Origin: Rheinheimera sp. A13L | GTDB taxonomy: Bacteria > Pseudomonadota > Gammaproteobacteria > Enterobacterales > Alteromonadaceae | Reading direction: 5' to 3' | Assembly (NCBI RefSeq): GCF_000217935.1 | Contig: NZ_AFHI01000004.1 | Span: 62,001-126,000, forward strand | DNA: 64,000 nt | Shown here: positions 35,473 to 45,871 of the stretch, one piece after another | Position numbering within the stretch: position 1 is the stretch's first letter | Layout: each line of letters starts with the position of its first letter | Translations under genes and position numbers: made by a program | The notes under the pieces: model-generated | Told to the model about the DNA's origin: nothing | What the model saw: the letters and a program-made list of their open reading frames with translations, nothing else | The model's database searches: none

Positions 35473-38400
35473 TCAGGCTGGTTTCACCTGATGTTCTTCT
35501 TCATCATCTTCGAGCATGACTTTGTCATGGCTGTGATCTTTAGCAATCAGCATATAAACCGAAGGTAAAACGAAGAGAGTCATAAAGGTACCTATGGTCA
35601 TGCCCAGTACCAGCACTATACCAATCGAATTTCTGGCCTCAGCGCCTGCACCTTCAGCGAATATCAGCGGCGTGTGGCCGGCAATAGTGGCGAAGCTGGT
35701 CATGACTACAGGGCGTAAACGCAGTACAGAAGCCTCACGAATGGCTTCCAGTTTGGTTCTGCCTTGCTCCTGCAGCTTGTTGGCAAATTCCACCACCAGA
35801 ATACCGTTCCGCGCTATCAAACCCACCAATGTGACTAAACCCACCTGTGAATAGATATTGAGCGTACTGGTAAAAGCGTCAGTGAAAAATGGCATTGGCG
35901 CCGGGATCTTCAGGAAGGTAAAGACCAGAGCACCAAAGAGCGCCAGCGGCACTGAACCGAGCAGAATGACGATAGGATCGCGGAAGCTGTTGTATTGAGC
36001 GGCCAGCACCAGGAATATCATAGTCACAGCCAGCGTAAAGGCTGGCAGGAAGGTATTGCCTTCACGTTTTAACTGGCGCGATTCACCTGTGTAATCAATA
36101 GAATAACCACTTGGCAATAACTTCTTCGCTTCAGTTTCAAGGAAGGTTAATGTTTCATCCAGCGGCTTTATCGTCACACCGCTGATTTTCACTGCGTTTA
36201 ACTGCTGCATACGATTAATGCTACGCGGCACTGTGCTGTGGCTCAGGCTGGCGATTTGATCGACTCTGATCATCTGACCTTCAGGGCCTTTGATATAGAG
36301 GTTAGTTAAATCATCAGGTGTTAAACGTTCCAGACGTTTTACTTGTGGTATCACTTTGTAGCTTTGGCCTGACATATTAAAGCGGTTGACGTAACCGCCA
36401 CCCAATAAAGTGCCCAGATCCTGCACTACATCCCGCATATTCAAGCCTAAATCGGCCACTTTATCGCGGTCGATATTCAGCTGATACTCGGGCTGATCCA
36501 CTTTCATATCAATCAATTGGAATGGAAACATACCGCTTTCACGCATCACTTGCTCAAGCTTCAGCGCATAGTCGTAAATTTCTTTTGAATCTGCAGTAGA
36601 TGCAATCACAAATTCAACAGGGAAGCTACCACCGCCTGGCAGGGCAGCGGGGGTAATAGGTAATATCCGTACCCCTGAAATTTCCGCCAGTTTTTGTTGT
36701 ACTTCAGGCAACATTTCAAACACAGTGCGTTCACGTTCAGCCCAGGGTTTGGTGACCATGCCACCAAAACCACCAGTCGGGAACGTGATTTGGAAGGTGA
36801 AGTCGGTTTCTGGCACAGACATAAAAGCTTCGTTGACGTATTTGCCGTAATAAGACGACTGATCAACAGTAGAGTTGGCTGGAGAGTCGACAATACCAAA
36901 AATAACGCCCTGATCTTCCATAGGAGCCAGCTCTTTGGGTGACATGCTGTACAAAGGTACACAGAGCAACATAATGCCAACCCAGAATACATAAACCCCT
37001 GTTCTGTTGTTTAAACTGCTTTCGAGTTTGCGGCTGTAAAAGCCCTGGAATTTATTGAAAATACCATCCAGTGGCGCTCTGTTGTTGGTATGAGGCTTTA
37101 ACATGCGCGACGCCATCATGGGCGACAGCGTAATAGCCACTACTGCAGAAATAGTCACAGCACCCGCGAGGGTAATAGCAAATTCGCGGAATAAAGTACC
37201 TGTTAAACCGCCTTGTAAACCTATAGGCACATAAACCGAAATCAGCGTCACTGTCATCGCAATAATAGGGCCACCTAGTTCACGGGCTGCCACTAAAGCT
37301 GCTTTAAATGGTTTCAGACCATTTTGGATATGGCGTTCAATGTTTTCCACCATAACTATGGCATCATCGACCACCAGACCTACAGAAAGCACTATCGACA
37401 ATAAGGTCAGCAGGTTTAAGGAAAAGCCAAAAACTTTCATAATAAACATGGCACCAATCAGCGACAGCGGAATAGCGATGATAGGAATCAGCACTGAGCG
37501 GCTGAAGCCTAAAAACAGGAAAATCACCACTACGATAATCAGCAGGGTTTCGGCCAGTGTTTTCACTACATCGTCTATGGCGGCTTCAATATATTTAGTG
37601 GCGTCATAAGAGACTTCGCCTGTTAAACCACCTGGCAGTTCAGCCCGGATTGCTTCCATCTCTTTGGTAACAGCTTTAATCACATCCAGCGAGTTGGCAT
37701 TAGGCGCAACAAATACCCCCATAAAGACGGCGGTTTCACCAGAATAATTCACATCAACGTTGTAGTCGTCGGCCCCAAGTACAACGTCGGCAACATCAGA
37801 TAAACGCACTATACCGTCGCTATTCTGACGTAAAATCATACGTTTAAATTCGTCCACACCTTTCATATCTGTGTTGGCGCGTAAATTCACCTGAGTGTAA
37901 GCGCCGCGGGTCTGGCCTATAGTAGCCTGCACATTGTTATCGGTAAGTGCTGCGCGTACATCCGAAGCTGTGATGCCTAAAGCCGCCATACGCTCTGGTT
38001 TTAACCAGACCCTCATCGCAAAAGTACGGCCACCTAAAATATCGGCTTTTTGTACACCGCTGATGGCAATTAAACGCGGCTGGACAGAGCGGCTTAAAAA
38101 CTCTGTGATCTGGTTTTGCTCCAGAATATCCGAGCTGAAGCTTAAATAAGCTGCTGCAAACTCACTGTCTGCTGCTTCAATGGCAATAGCTGGTACTTCG
38201 GCTTCTGGCGGCAAATCACCACGCACCTGATTCACTTTAGCGCTGATTTCCGTCATGGCTTTGAGTGGATCATAGTTCAGGTGCAAGTGGGCTATAACAG
38301 TAGAAACACCCATGGTGCTTTGGGATTCGATGTAGTCGATGCCACCAGCTGAGGCGATAGCCCTTTCTATAGGCGTGGTAATAAAACCACGGACTAAATC

Positions 38401-38568
38401 AGCGTTGGCGCCTATATAAGCTGTGGTAATTTTTATCACAGCTATATCTGAACGTGGGTACTGTCGTACCGTCATATTGCTCATCGACTGGAAACCAGCC
38501 AGCAATATCAGCAGGCTGACCACTATGGCCAGCACAGGCTTTTTAATAAAAATATCGGTAAAGTTCAT
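35473..38568 (-). CDS. RND efflux transporter permease (HAE1 type)
   Basis: Inner-membrane, proton-driven drug exporter of 1031 aa, full family length. It opens with MNFTDIFIKKPVLAIVVSLL, has the proton-relay acidic pair in GLVVDDAIVMVEN (about 398-410, TM4), FFLSP-type ITLSPMMASRML, and the second-half helices ending with VLRLRPVVMTS. The C-terminus is acidic and His-rich (EDDEEEHQVKPA). It lies 55 bases behind its adaptor gene in one operon. No outer-membrane factor is present, so TolC would be shared. Substrates cannot be told. Confidence 0.93.
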   Translation of the reverse strand: MNFTDIFIKKPVLAIVVSLLILLAGFQSMSNMTVRQYPRSDIAVIKITTAYIGANADLVRGFITTPIERAIASAGGIDYIESQSTMGVSTVIAHLHLNYDPLKAMTEISAKVNQVRGDLPPEAEVPAIAIEAADSEFAAAYLSFSSDILEQNQITEFLSRSVQPRLIAISGVQKADILGGRTFAMRVWLKPERMAALGITASDVRAALTDNNVQATIGQTRGAYTQVNLRANTDMKGVDEFKRMILRQNSDGIVRLSDVADVVLGADDYNVDVNYSGETAVFMGVFVAPNANSLDVIKAVTKEMEAIRAELPGGLTGEVSYDATKYIEAAIDDVVKTLAETLLIIVVVIFLFLGFSRSVLIPIIAIPLSLIGAMFIMKVFGFSLNLLTLLSIVLSVGLVVDDAIVMVENIERHIQNGLKPFKAALVAARELGGPIIAMTVTLISVYVPIGLQGGLTGTLFREFAITLAGAVTISAVVAITLSPMMASRMLKPHTNNRAPLDGIFNKFQGFYSRKLESSLNNRTGVYVFWVGIMLLCVPLYSMSPKELAPMEDQGVIFGIVDSPANSTVDQSSYYGKYVNEAFMSVPETDFTFQITFPTGGFGGMVTKPWAERERTVFEMLPEVQQKLAEISGVRILPITPAALPGGGSFPVEFVIASTADSKEIYDYALKLEQVMRESGMFPFQLIDMKVDQPEYQLNIDRDKVADLGLNMRDVVQDLGTLLGGGYVNRFNMSGQSYKVIPQVKRLERLTPDDLTNLYIKGPEGQMIRVDQIASLSHSTVPRSINRMQQLNAVKISGVTIKPLDETLTFLETEAKKLLPSGYSIDYTGESRQLKREGNTFLPAFTLAVTMIFLVLAAQYNSFRDPIVILLGSVPLALFGALVFTFLKIPAPMPFFTDAFTSTLNIYSQVGLVTLVGLIARNGILVVEFANKLQEQGRTKLEAIREASVLRLRPVVMTSFATIAGHTPLIFAEGAGAEARNSIGIVLVLGMTIGTFMTLFVLPSVYMLIAKDHSHDKVMLEDDEEEHQVKPA

Positions 38569-38623
38569 AATCTGCTCATTGTTAATGGCTGGTGATCAAT
38601 GATTTAGGATGTGAGGCCACATA

Positions 38624-39742
38624 TCAGGTATCAGCTGGTGTTGGTGCAGCTTTAAATTCTGGTGGCTGAGTTTTACTCAGTACCACAGACTGACCATTAA
38701 ACAACTTAAATGCTCCTGCACTTACCACCTGATCGCCGGCTTTTAAGCCATCAATTATTTCAACAAAATCGCCTCGGGCTTTGCCTAAACGAATAAATTG
38801 CTGACGAGCTTTTAAGCCACCTTTGTCATCTTTTTCGACCACAAATACAGTGTCACCAAAAGGGGCGTAAATAATGGCTGTGCTTGGCACCACCAATAAC
38901 TGATGAGGCTCGGTTAAGGTGACAGTGGCAGAGACGGCCATGCCTGGGATCAACACATCAGTGCTGTTGTCTAAAACTGACTGCACTATGACATTACGGG
39001 TACTGGTATTAATTTCAGCACCAATAGCACTGATTTCACCTTTGACTACCACAGCGCCTTCGCCTACAGACACTTCAACAGGTAAACCCTTGGTAATTTG
39101 CGACAGCCAGTTTTGTGGCACAGGGAAGTTTACCCGCACTTTATTGGTGGCCTGCAACGACACAATGGCTGTGCCAGTTTGTAAATCAGTGCCTAAATCC
39201 ACCTGACGAATACCAATGCGGCCATCAAAAGGTGCACGAATCACTTTTTTCTGCAAAGTGGCTCTTAAGTTGTCCACTTGAGCAGAGGCGCTGTCGAGTT
39301 GTTGTTTGGCGTTGTCTAACTCACTTTGAGTAGCGATATTAGTGCGGCGTAACTGCACCAAACGGTCATAACTTGTTTTAGCTAACTTTAAACTGGCTTC
39401 AGCTGAGCGCAACTGAGCTTGCTCATTAGTGGCTTCCTGTTCAATCAGCACTGTACCTGCTGTGACTTGCTGACCATTGCTGAAACTGATTTTCTTTACC
39501 CGGCCCGGTACTTCGGCGGCAATCACAATACCTTCGTCGGCCAGCACAGTGCCTATGGCATTGTAGGTATTAGGCCAGCTTTGTTGTTCCACGCTAAAAG
39601 TACTGACGTATTCAGGTGGCGGCACAAAGGTTTCGCCAGATTCGATCATGGCTGCAATCTGGCCACCTTTGACCCCTGCAAGTACCATAAACACACAAAG
39701 CAGGCCCAGAACGGCAAATAAAATGGATTTAAATCTTTTCAT
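38624..39742 (-). CDS. RND efflux periplasmic adaptor
   Basis: Membrane fusion protein of 372 aa, partner of the RND permease. One N-terminal helix (about 7-25) tethers it. GRVKKISFSNGQQVTAGTVL and KVIRAPFDGRIGIRQVDLG are the two lipoyl halves flanking a short hairpin (70 residues), then come the beta-barrel and membrane-proximal domains (GMAVSATVTL, LKAGDQVVSAG). It is first in the operon, so the promoter should lie in the gap above 39742. Confidence 0.92.
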   Translation of the reverse strand: MKRFKSILFAVLGLLCVFMVLAGVKGGQIAAMIESGETFVPPPEYVSTFSVEQQSWPNTYNAIGTVLADEGIVIAAEVPGRVKKISFSNGQQVTAGTVLIEQEATNEQAQLRSAEASLKLAKTSYDRLVQLRRTNIATQSELDNAKQQLDSASAQVDNLRATLQKKVIRAPFDGRIGIRQVDLGTDLQTGTAIVSLQATNKVRVNFPVPQNWLSQITKGLPVEVSVGEGAVVVKGEISAIGAEINTSTRNVIVQSVLDNSTDVLIPGMAVSATVTLTEPHQLLVVPSTAIIYAPFGDTVFVVEKDDKGGLKARQQFIRLGKARGDFVEIIDGLKAGDQVVSAGAFKLFNGQSVVLSKTQPPEFKAAPTPADT

Positions 39743-40216
39743 AGCAGTGACCAGATTAAAAAGTTAATAAGGAGCCAAAAGGTTCAGCGTTCAGAGTACG
39801 TCTTTGCTGCACTTTCGGATTAGAACCATCTACAGGTTAATTTCAGATCCTTGTGTTGATCTAATGTATTACTCACACCTTTAGTCGGCAGGCTAGTTTG
39901 CCACGTTTTTTTTGAATTTGTGACGATTAGTCATAAATTAATAAAAATTTAAGAAAAATGAAGCTGTGGATCCCGGATTTTCTAGCCAGAAACTGCTTTT
40001 CCAGAGACTTTTAAGCTTTAATCAGCAGAAAAACTGCAGCCATAGTGTAGCGAGCAAAAATGCTTTCACCTATCAAATTATGGTAGAAAATTGTAACCAA
40101 ATAGTGGGAATGTTAAGGCATTACAGCGGCAAAGGGCAGGGAATAAAATGGAATTATATGTCGAAACTTGCTCCTGATAAGACCGCCCCAAAGCGGCCTT
40201 ATCAGGATAAGAGGTT
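39743..40216. other. Gene-free stretch with a hairpin near its left-hand neighbour's end
   Basis: About 470 bases between two minus-strand genes. A 92-codon plus-strand frame there looks non-coding and has no ribosome binding site. At 40173-40206 a 14-bp stem (CCTGATAAGACCGC with one mismatch) lies just after the M16 gene's stop and can serve as its terminator, though the T-run is missing. AT-rich sequence near 39920-39960 may hold the RND promoter. Confidence 0.5.
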
Positions 40217-43057
40217 TTACATGCTGATTTGTTGCACCGGATAACCCAGTGTTTCCAATTCAGTTGTTAAGCGTTTTGCATCTCCGACTACCAGTATGAT
40301 CATCTCTTTGGTATCCAGGTGTTTGGCTGCCAAAGCATTCACTTGTTCTTTACTGATACTGGACACAATTTGATTACGTTCACGGACAAAATCCGGCGTT
40401 AAATTAAACTCCAGAATTTGCGCCATAAAACCTAACTTGGCATTAGGGGTTTCATATTTCAGTGCATCCGATTGATTGATGGCCAGGCGCATAAAGGCCA
40501 GTTCGTCATCTTTGATACCATTTTGCCTGAAAGTGTCAATTTCGTTGATAAACTGACGGATAGAATCGACAGTTGCATCAGCTCGTACTGCTGCAGAGGC
40601 GGTGTAAGTACCCGCGAACTTATCCGCAATAAAGCTGGCACGGGCACCATAAGTGTAGCCCTTGTCTTCACGCAGATTCAGGTTAATACGGCTGTTAAAA
40701 GTGCCACCTAAGACAAAATTCATTAAGCTTGCCTGATAAAACTCACCCGTGATGTCCTGTGTTAGTGAACGCTTACCAATACGGATTTCAGACTGAGGCG
40801 CATCGGGTTTATCCAACAGATAGATAGTGCCCGGCTGAGCTTTCATTTTACCGGTGTTAACCTGTATCGACGGGCCTTTACCTTGCCAGTCTGCCAACTG
40901 ATTTTTCAGCTCTGTCGCTACAGTGTCCTGAGGCAGATCAGAAACTACAATCAACTGACCGCCAGCTGGTTTGAAGTAGGTTTGGTGCCAGTTCTTCACA
41001 TCATCCAGCGTCAGCTTACTGACAGACTCCAGAGTTCCCTCGTTTGGCACTGCTGCAATACTGCCGTCGAACATCATTTTGTTGTACGCCGTTGCTGCAA
41101 TGTAACCAGGGTTAGTGGCGCTGTGCTGAATACCTTGCAGGGTTTGTTGTTGCAGGCGACTGAAGTCTTCAGCTTTAAAACCCGGATTACGTAGTTTTTC
41201 TTCCAGTAATACTAAGGTTTTTGGCAGGTTTTTACTTAGGCTGGAAACAAAGACATCAATGTAGCTGTCACCACTGCTGATGCTGATGCTGCTACCCAGT
41301 TTTTCCAGCTCAAGGCTCATTTGCTCTGTGCTGTAATTTTGCGTGCTTTCATTCAAGAGTGCTGCCAGTAAAGCTGATACACCTGCTTTATCTGCGGTTT
41401 CGTAGTAACTGCCGACAGGAATTTTCAGCAACAAAGAGGTGGTTGGGGTTTCTGTACTTTGGCTGCCCAGCACTTGAATGCCGTTCCCCAGATCTGTAGT
41501 CCAGGTAGCAGGTAATTCAACAGCTGGATTCACGCCTGCAACCGGCTGTTTGCTGCGGTCAAAATTGTCTGTCGCTTTACGCACCTGCAGATCTTCTGCT
41601 TTAGTGGTTGAAGGGCCACCAAAATCATGTTGCACCGGCTTAAAATTATCCGCTCTGGCAATCAGCTGGGTTTGACCTCTTGGCACGACGCTCATCACCA
41701 CAGAGTGCTGATTTTTGATGTAAGTGTTGTACACCCGCATCACATCGTCTTTGGTGACAGCGTTATAACGGGCTATATCGTCGCCAATAGTGTCAGGTTT
41801 ACCTAAAAAGGTTTCGCTGGCGGCCAGTTGACTCACTTTACCGGCAACACTTTGCAAGCCAAAAATACTGCCAGCTTCAATTTTTGCTTTTACTTTTAAC
41901 AGGTCGTCGTCTGTGACACCCCGTTGTTCAAATTCAGTCAGACTGGCGCGGATAATTTGTTCTATATCGGCCAGGTTTTTACCTGAAGCTGGATTTGGCA
42001 AGGCATATAACGAAAAGTCACAAGCCAGTTCACGGCAAGGGTGGGTTACTGCAGCTTGCACAGCCACCTGGTTTTTCACCAGGTTTTTATACAGCAGTGA
42101 GTTATTACCGCCACCTAAAATTTCCGACAAAATATCCAAAGCCGCTTCGTCTTTATGGTTGGCGTAAGCGGTCGGATAAGTGATATACAGCAGCGGTAAA
42201 TGGACATTGTCTTCCATTGAGATATAACGGGTTTCTGGCAGTTTTACCGCAACTTTGGCCGCGGCTGTGACTTCAGGGCCACGCGGAATAGAGCCAAAAT
42301 ACTTTTGTACTAAAGGTAAGATTTCTTCGGCTTTAACAGCGCCACCAATAGTTAAAGTCGCGTTGTTTGGGCCATACCAACGTAGGAAAAAGGCTTTTAC
42401 GTCATTGACGTTGGCGCGGTTTAAATCGTCCATGTAGCCTATTACAGGCCAGGAATAAGGGTGACCATCCGGATACAAAGCCTGAGCCACGCGTTCACCT
42501 AAGCGGCCATAAGGCTGATTATCTATACGCTGGCCTCGTTCGTTTTTCACTGTCTCGCGTTGTACTTCAAACTTCTTCTCTGTGACGGCGTCCAGCAAAA
42601 AACCCATGCGATCAGCCTCTAGCCAGAGCATTTTTTCTACCTGATTGACAGGCACAGTTTCAAAATAATTGGTGCGGTCGGAGTTAGTAGTACCGTTTAA
42701 TGTACCACCTGCTTCTGTGATGATCCGGAAGTGTTCCTCATCACCGACGTTTTCAGAACCCTGAAACATCATATGCTCAAAAAAGTGCGCAAAACCAGAT
42801 TTACCTAACTCTTCGCGGGCTGAACCTACATGATAAGTCACGTCTACATGCACCAGTGGATCTGAATGATCTTCATGAACTATTAAAGTTAAACCATTAT
42901 CCAGCTGATACTTTTTATACGGAATATGAATGCCTTGCTGGGGTTCAGATTGTTCGATTAATTTGACGCCAGCAGGTAAGTTGGTTTGGATCTGACTGCC
43001 ACAGGCAGTTAAGGTAATAGCAAAAGCTATGGCAAAGGCCAGTTTAGATTTTTTCAT
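40217..43057 (-). CDS. M16-family zinc metallopeptidase lipoprotein
   Basis: Pitrilysin-type peptidase of 946 aa, containing two M16 modules in one chain. The lipobox LTAC (Cys19) predicts membrane anchoring in the periplasm. The inverted zinc motif HxxEH is in HFFEHMMF (His91, Glu94, His95), with the distal Glu in RETVKNERGQ. The second half (from about residue 500) has the same fold without zinc ligands and carries DKGYTYGARASF, the R/Y substrate motif. It is a single gene. Confidence 0.92.
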   Translation of the reverse strand: MKKSKLAFAIAFAITLTACGSQIQTNLPAGVKLIEQSEPQQGIHIPYKKYQLDNGLTLIVHEDHSDPLVHVDVTYHVGSAREELGKSGFAHFFEHMMFQGSENVGDEEHFRIITEAGGTLNGTTNSDRTNYFETVPVNQVEKMLWLEADRMGFLLDAVTEKKFEVQRETVKNERGQRIDNQPYGRLGERVAQALYPDGHPYSWPVIGYMDDLNRANVNDVKAFFLRWYGPNNATLTIGGAVKAEEILPLVQKYFGSIPRGPEVTAAAKVAVKLPETRYISMEDNVHLPLLYITYPTAYANHKDEAALDILSEILGGGNNSLLYKNLVKNQVAVQAAVTHPCRELACDFSLYALPNPASGKNLADIEQIIRASLTEFEQRGVTDDDLLKVKAKIEAGSIFGLQSVAGKVSQLAASETFLGKPDTIGDDIARYNAVTKDDVMRVYNTYIKNQHSVVMSVVPRGQTQLIARADNFKPVQHDFGGPSTTKAEDLQVRKATDNFDRSKQPVAGVNPAVELPATWTTDLGNGIQVLGSQSTETPTTSLLLKIPVGSYYETADKAGVSALLAALLNESTQNYSTEQMSLELEKLGSSISISSGDSYIDVFVSSLSKNLPKTLVLLEEKLRNPGFKAEDFSRLQQQTLQGIQHSATNPGYIAATAYNKMMFDGSIAAVPNEGTLESVSKLTLDDVKNWHQTYFKPAGGQLIVVSDLPQDTVATELKNQLADWQGKGPSIQVNTGKMKAQPGTIYLLDKPDAPQSEIRIGKRSLTQDITGEFYQASLMNFVLGGTFNSRINLNLREDKGYTYGARASFIADKFAGTYTASAAVRADATVDSIRQFINEIDTFRQNGIKDDELAFMRLAINQSDALKYETPNAKLGFMAQILEFNLTPDFVRERNQIVSSISKEQVNALAAKHLDTKEMIILVVGDAKRLTTELETLGYPVQQISM

Positions 43058-43260
43058 TGGTCCCTCCTTTAAAATGGCACGATTAAAACACGTTTACTGC
43101 AAGGTAAAAAGCTACAACTATGTAACAAAACGATACAATGCCATGGAGACAGGCTCAAAAGTACTGGTTAGTGTCTGACTTTAGCGCCAGACTAGCAAAT
43201 TGAATTCACTGACGATTCAGCCTAAGGGCTTAAAGTTTAAGTAAGCAAAAAGGGGATGAT

Positions 43261-45276
43261 GTGGCAAAGGCTGGTTCTGGCGTAAAAAAATCAAGATCCT
43301 GGTTAAAGTGGAACCTGCTGCTGTTGCTGCTGGCAGGCATTGTGTTTGCTTTTATCCAGTTGCAGTACTGGTGGAACCAACTGAACCCCAAGTGGCAAGG
43401 ACTTGATTTATCATGGGGACAAGTGCGTCTTGCCCAAGTTTCCGTACAACTGCCATTTTATGGCAAGCAGCAGCTGCAACTGGAACAACTGGAACTGGGC
43501 TGGACTGGCTGGCCATGGCCTTTAGAGCTGGTGCGGGCTCAATCTTTAAAAGCTCAACTGGATTTGCAACTGGCAACAGCTGCTGAAACACAATCCGAAT
43601 CAGCACCTGAAACAGAGGTTGTTACTCTGCCCACTTTGCCACTGTGGTTACCTGGAGTTTTAGCTTTTGAACAGATTGAAGTTTCATTACCTTGTGCCCG
43701 TTTAAACAGCAAGCTGAGCAACAGTGCTGCAAATGCTGACTGTTTGCTGATAGGGTCTTTAACCTACAGCGAGCCTAGCCAGCAGATACAGCTGCAATTG
43801 GCCAATCAACAAGCTGTGTCGATTGAGGGGCTGGGTGATATAAAGCTGGCCCTGAAAGCTTTGGTCCAGCCAACAGCGGAACAACTAGAAATTCCAGAGT
43901 TTGAACTGAGTCTTGCAAGCAGCCAGTTGAATTGGCAACAACATCAGTTCTCTGAGCTGGATTTAAAGTTAAGCGGACGAGCTGTCTGGCAAAACAATCA
44001 GCTGCAATTTGAAGCGACTAAGCCCCTGCAGCTTAGATCCGGTTATCAGCATCCTGATCTGAAGATACAACAACTGCTGCTGAATGCTAAGACTTTGCAG
44101 CTGAAGATAGACCCGGCGCAGCTGGCAGATACTCAACTACAAACTGAACTGAAACTTGATGTAAAACAGCTGCAGCATGCGATGCTAAAAACGCTGGATT
44201 GGAACTGGGCTGGAAAAGCCTTGTATCAACAGCAGCAAGCAAAGGTGGATGGTCGGCTGGCGAACAGTCAGTCCTTGTCACTTGAGCATAAAGTGCAACT
44301 GGCTGGTCAGAAAATCAGTCTGAGCTGGACTTTGCCTGAACTGTTTTTTCTGGCTGGTAATCCATTACAAATTGGCCCATTTTGGCCTGAACTTTTGACA
44401 TTGCAAAAGGGCAAGCTGTCAGGCAAAGGCCAGCTGGAGTTTGATCTGGCCAGCATGGCTTTGACAAAACAACAGACCGATCTATTGTTGAGCGATTTAA
44501 GTGGCATTTACGACAGAACTGTATTCACTGCGTTGAGCACAAATTTAAAGTTGTTCAGCCAGGGTGCGGCCTGGACTGTTCAGACTGATGATTTAAAGCT
44601 GCAGCAGGTCAATCATGGTCTGGTATTTGGGCCTTTAGAGCTTAAGGCTGTATACATAACCAAAGCGCCAGACTGGTTAACAGGCCAGTTGGATCTGAAG
44701 CAACTGCAACTGGCTTTGTTTGGTGGTCAGGTGAGGGCTTCGCAGCAGAAGATTGATTTAAGTAAAGATGCTAAAGTCTTGCTGCAACTGGATAAATTAC
44801 AGTTAGCCGAACTGTTAAAACAGCATCCAAGCGCCGATATGACAGGGCAAGGAACTATATCCGGTACTTTGCCTCTGAGCATAGAGCAAGGCAAACTGAC
44901 GGTAGCTCAGGGCTCGGTGGCCGCTCTGGAACCAGGTGGCCGGATCTCCTATCAGTCTGATAAAGCCATTGCTATGGCACAGTCGAATCAGGGCATGAAA
45001 ATTGTGGTGCAGGCGCTGCAGAATTTTCATTTTACTGTGTTGTCGGCCGGAGTGAGTTATAGCAAAGAAGGCCAGTTATTACTGGCGCTTAAACTGGAAG
45101 GCAATAACCCGGATTTTGAAAAAGGCCGGGCTGTGAACTTGAACATTAATTTAGAAGAAAATTTACCGGCCATGATCACCAGCTTGCAGTTAAGTGGTCA
45201 GGTCAGCGAGTTAGTAAAAAAACGGGTTCAACAGCGTCTGGCAGCTCAAAAAGCCAAAGACGCCCGCAAGGAGTAA
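43261..45276 (+). CDS. ydbH: YdbH-like AsmA-family envelope protein
   Basis: A 671-aa protein with one N-terminal helix (about 15-35) and a long periplasmic part made of beta-strands rich in Gln and Leu, as in the AsmA-like protein YdbH, which with YnbE bridges inner and outer membrane for phospholipid transport. The C-terminal ALKLEGNNPDFEKGRAVNLN and NLEENLPAMITSL are the conserved YdbH end. It is shorter than E. coli YdbH (about 880 aa). The start is a GTG behind AGGGG. Identification rests heavily on the two genes that follow. Confidence 0.8.
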   Translation: MAKAGSGVKKSRSWLKWNLLLLLLAGIVFAFIQLQYWWNQLNPKWQGLDLSWGQVRLAQVSVQLPFYGKQQLQLEQLELGWTGWPWPLELVRAQSLKAQLDLQLATAAETQSESAPETEVVTLPTLPLWLPGVLAFEQIEVSLPCARLNSKLSNSAANADCLLIGSLTYSEPSQQIQLQLANQQAVSIEGLGDIKLALKALVQPTAEQLEIPEFELSLASSQLNWQQHQFSELDLKLSGRAVWQNNQLQFEATKPLQLRSGYQHPDLKIQQLLLNAKTLQLKIDPAQLADTQLQTELKLDVKQLQHAMLKTLDWNWAGKALYQQQQAKVDGRLANSQSLSLEHKVQLAGQKISLSWTLPELFFLAGNPLQIGPFWPELLTLQKGKLSGKGQLEFDLASMALTKQQTDLLLSDLSGIYDRTVFTALSTNLKLFSQGAAWTVQTDDLKLQQVNHGLVFGPLELKAVYITKAPDWLTGQLDLKQLQLALFGGQVRASQQKIDLSKDAKVLLQLDKLQLAELLKQHPSADMTGQGTISGTLPLSIEQGKLTVAQGSVAALEPGGRISYQSDKAIAMAQSNQGMKIVVQALQNFHFTVLSAGVSYSKEGQLLLALKLEGNNPDFEKGRAVNLNINLEENLPAMITSLQLSGQVSELVKKRVQQRLAAQKAKDARKE

Positions 45277-45278
45277 GA

Positions 45279-45518
45279 ATGAAAAATTGGCAGGATAGAC
45301 AATTTTCACAGCCGAAGGCTGCCCTTAAGGGGGCGGCACATGGCTTAAGCCTATGTTTGGCACTGCTGCTAAGTGCAGCCTGTACCCCCACAGTACAGGT
45401 TGCTATGCCAAGTGAGCCTATTAATATCAATCTGAATGTCAAAATTCAGCATGAAATTTTGATTAAAGTGGACAAAGAACTGGACGAATTGATCAGTGAT
45501 TCCAGTGGTTTATTTTAA
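45279..45518 (+). CDS. ynbE: YnbE-family outer-membrane lipoprotein
   Basis: A 79-aa lipoprotein. An unusually long basic N-terminus precedes the signal helix and lipobox LSAAC (Cys35). VAMPSEPININLNVKIQHEI and KVDKELDELI are nearly the YnbE signature. In E. coli YnbE multimerises to extend YdbH to the outer membrane. It starts 2 bases after ydbH, so the genes are coupled. A downstream ATG is lacking, so the long N-terminus is probably real. Confidence 0.88.
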   Translation: MKNWQDRQFSQPKAALKGAAHGLSLCLALLLSAACTPTVQVAMPSEPININLNVKIQHEILIKVDKELDELISDSSGLF

Positions 45519-45529
45519 GGAGAGCCAAA

Positions 45530-45871
45530 ATGAAAACTGTACATAAATTACTGCTATCAAGTGTGTTTGCCATCAGTTTGCCTTTGCTGGCGATGGATTT
45601 GCAGCAAGCCATGTCGGCTCTTGGTCCTGCTAAAACTCAGGGTCTGGTCGGCGAGCAACCAAATGGCTATTTAGGTGTGGTCAGCCCCTCTGCTCAGGCC
45701 AAAGAAATTGCAGACTTGATCAACCAGGCCCGTAAAGCCGAGTATCAGAAACTGGCGGCTAAAAATGGCATTCAACTGTCTGATGTTGAAGCGATCGCGG
45801 GTAAAAAAGCCATTGAAAAAACCGAAGCCGGTCAGTTTATTCAGCTGAACGGCCAGTGGCTGAAAAAATAA
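45530..45871 (+). CDS. ydbL: YdbL family periplasmic protein (DUF1318)
   Basis: A 113-aa exported protein, signal peptide about residues 1-21, then DLQQAMSALGPAKTQGLVGE and NGYLGVVSP, the DUF1318 core, and a Lys/Glu-rich helical part ending FIQLNGQWLKK. In E. coli YdbL chaperones or restrains YnbE assembly. Third gene of ydbH-ynbE-ydbL, 11 bases after ynbE with AAGGAG before the ATG. Confidence 0.9.
   Translation: MKTVHKLLLSSVFAISLPLLAMDLQQAMSALGPAKTQGLVGEQPNGYLGVVSPSAQAKEIADLINQARKAEYQKLAAKNGIQLSDVEAIAGKKAIEKTEAGQFIQLNGQWLKK

Noticed and set aside
39966-40244. 92-codon plus-strand frame between RND and M16 genes
   Set aside because: It has no ribosome binding site, overlaps a hairpin and the end of the M16 gene, and shows no protein-like pattern.
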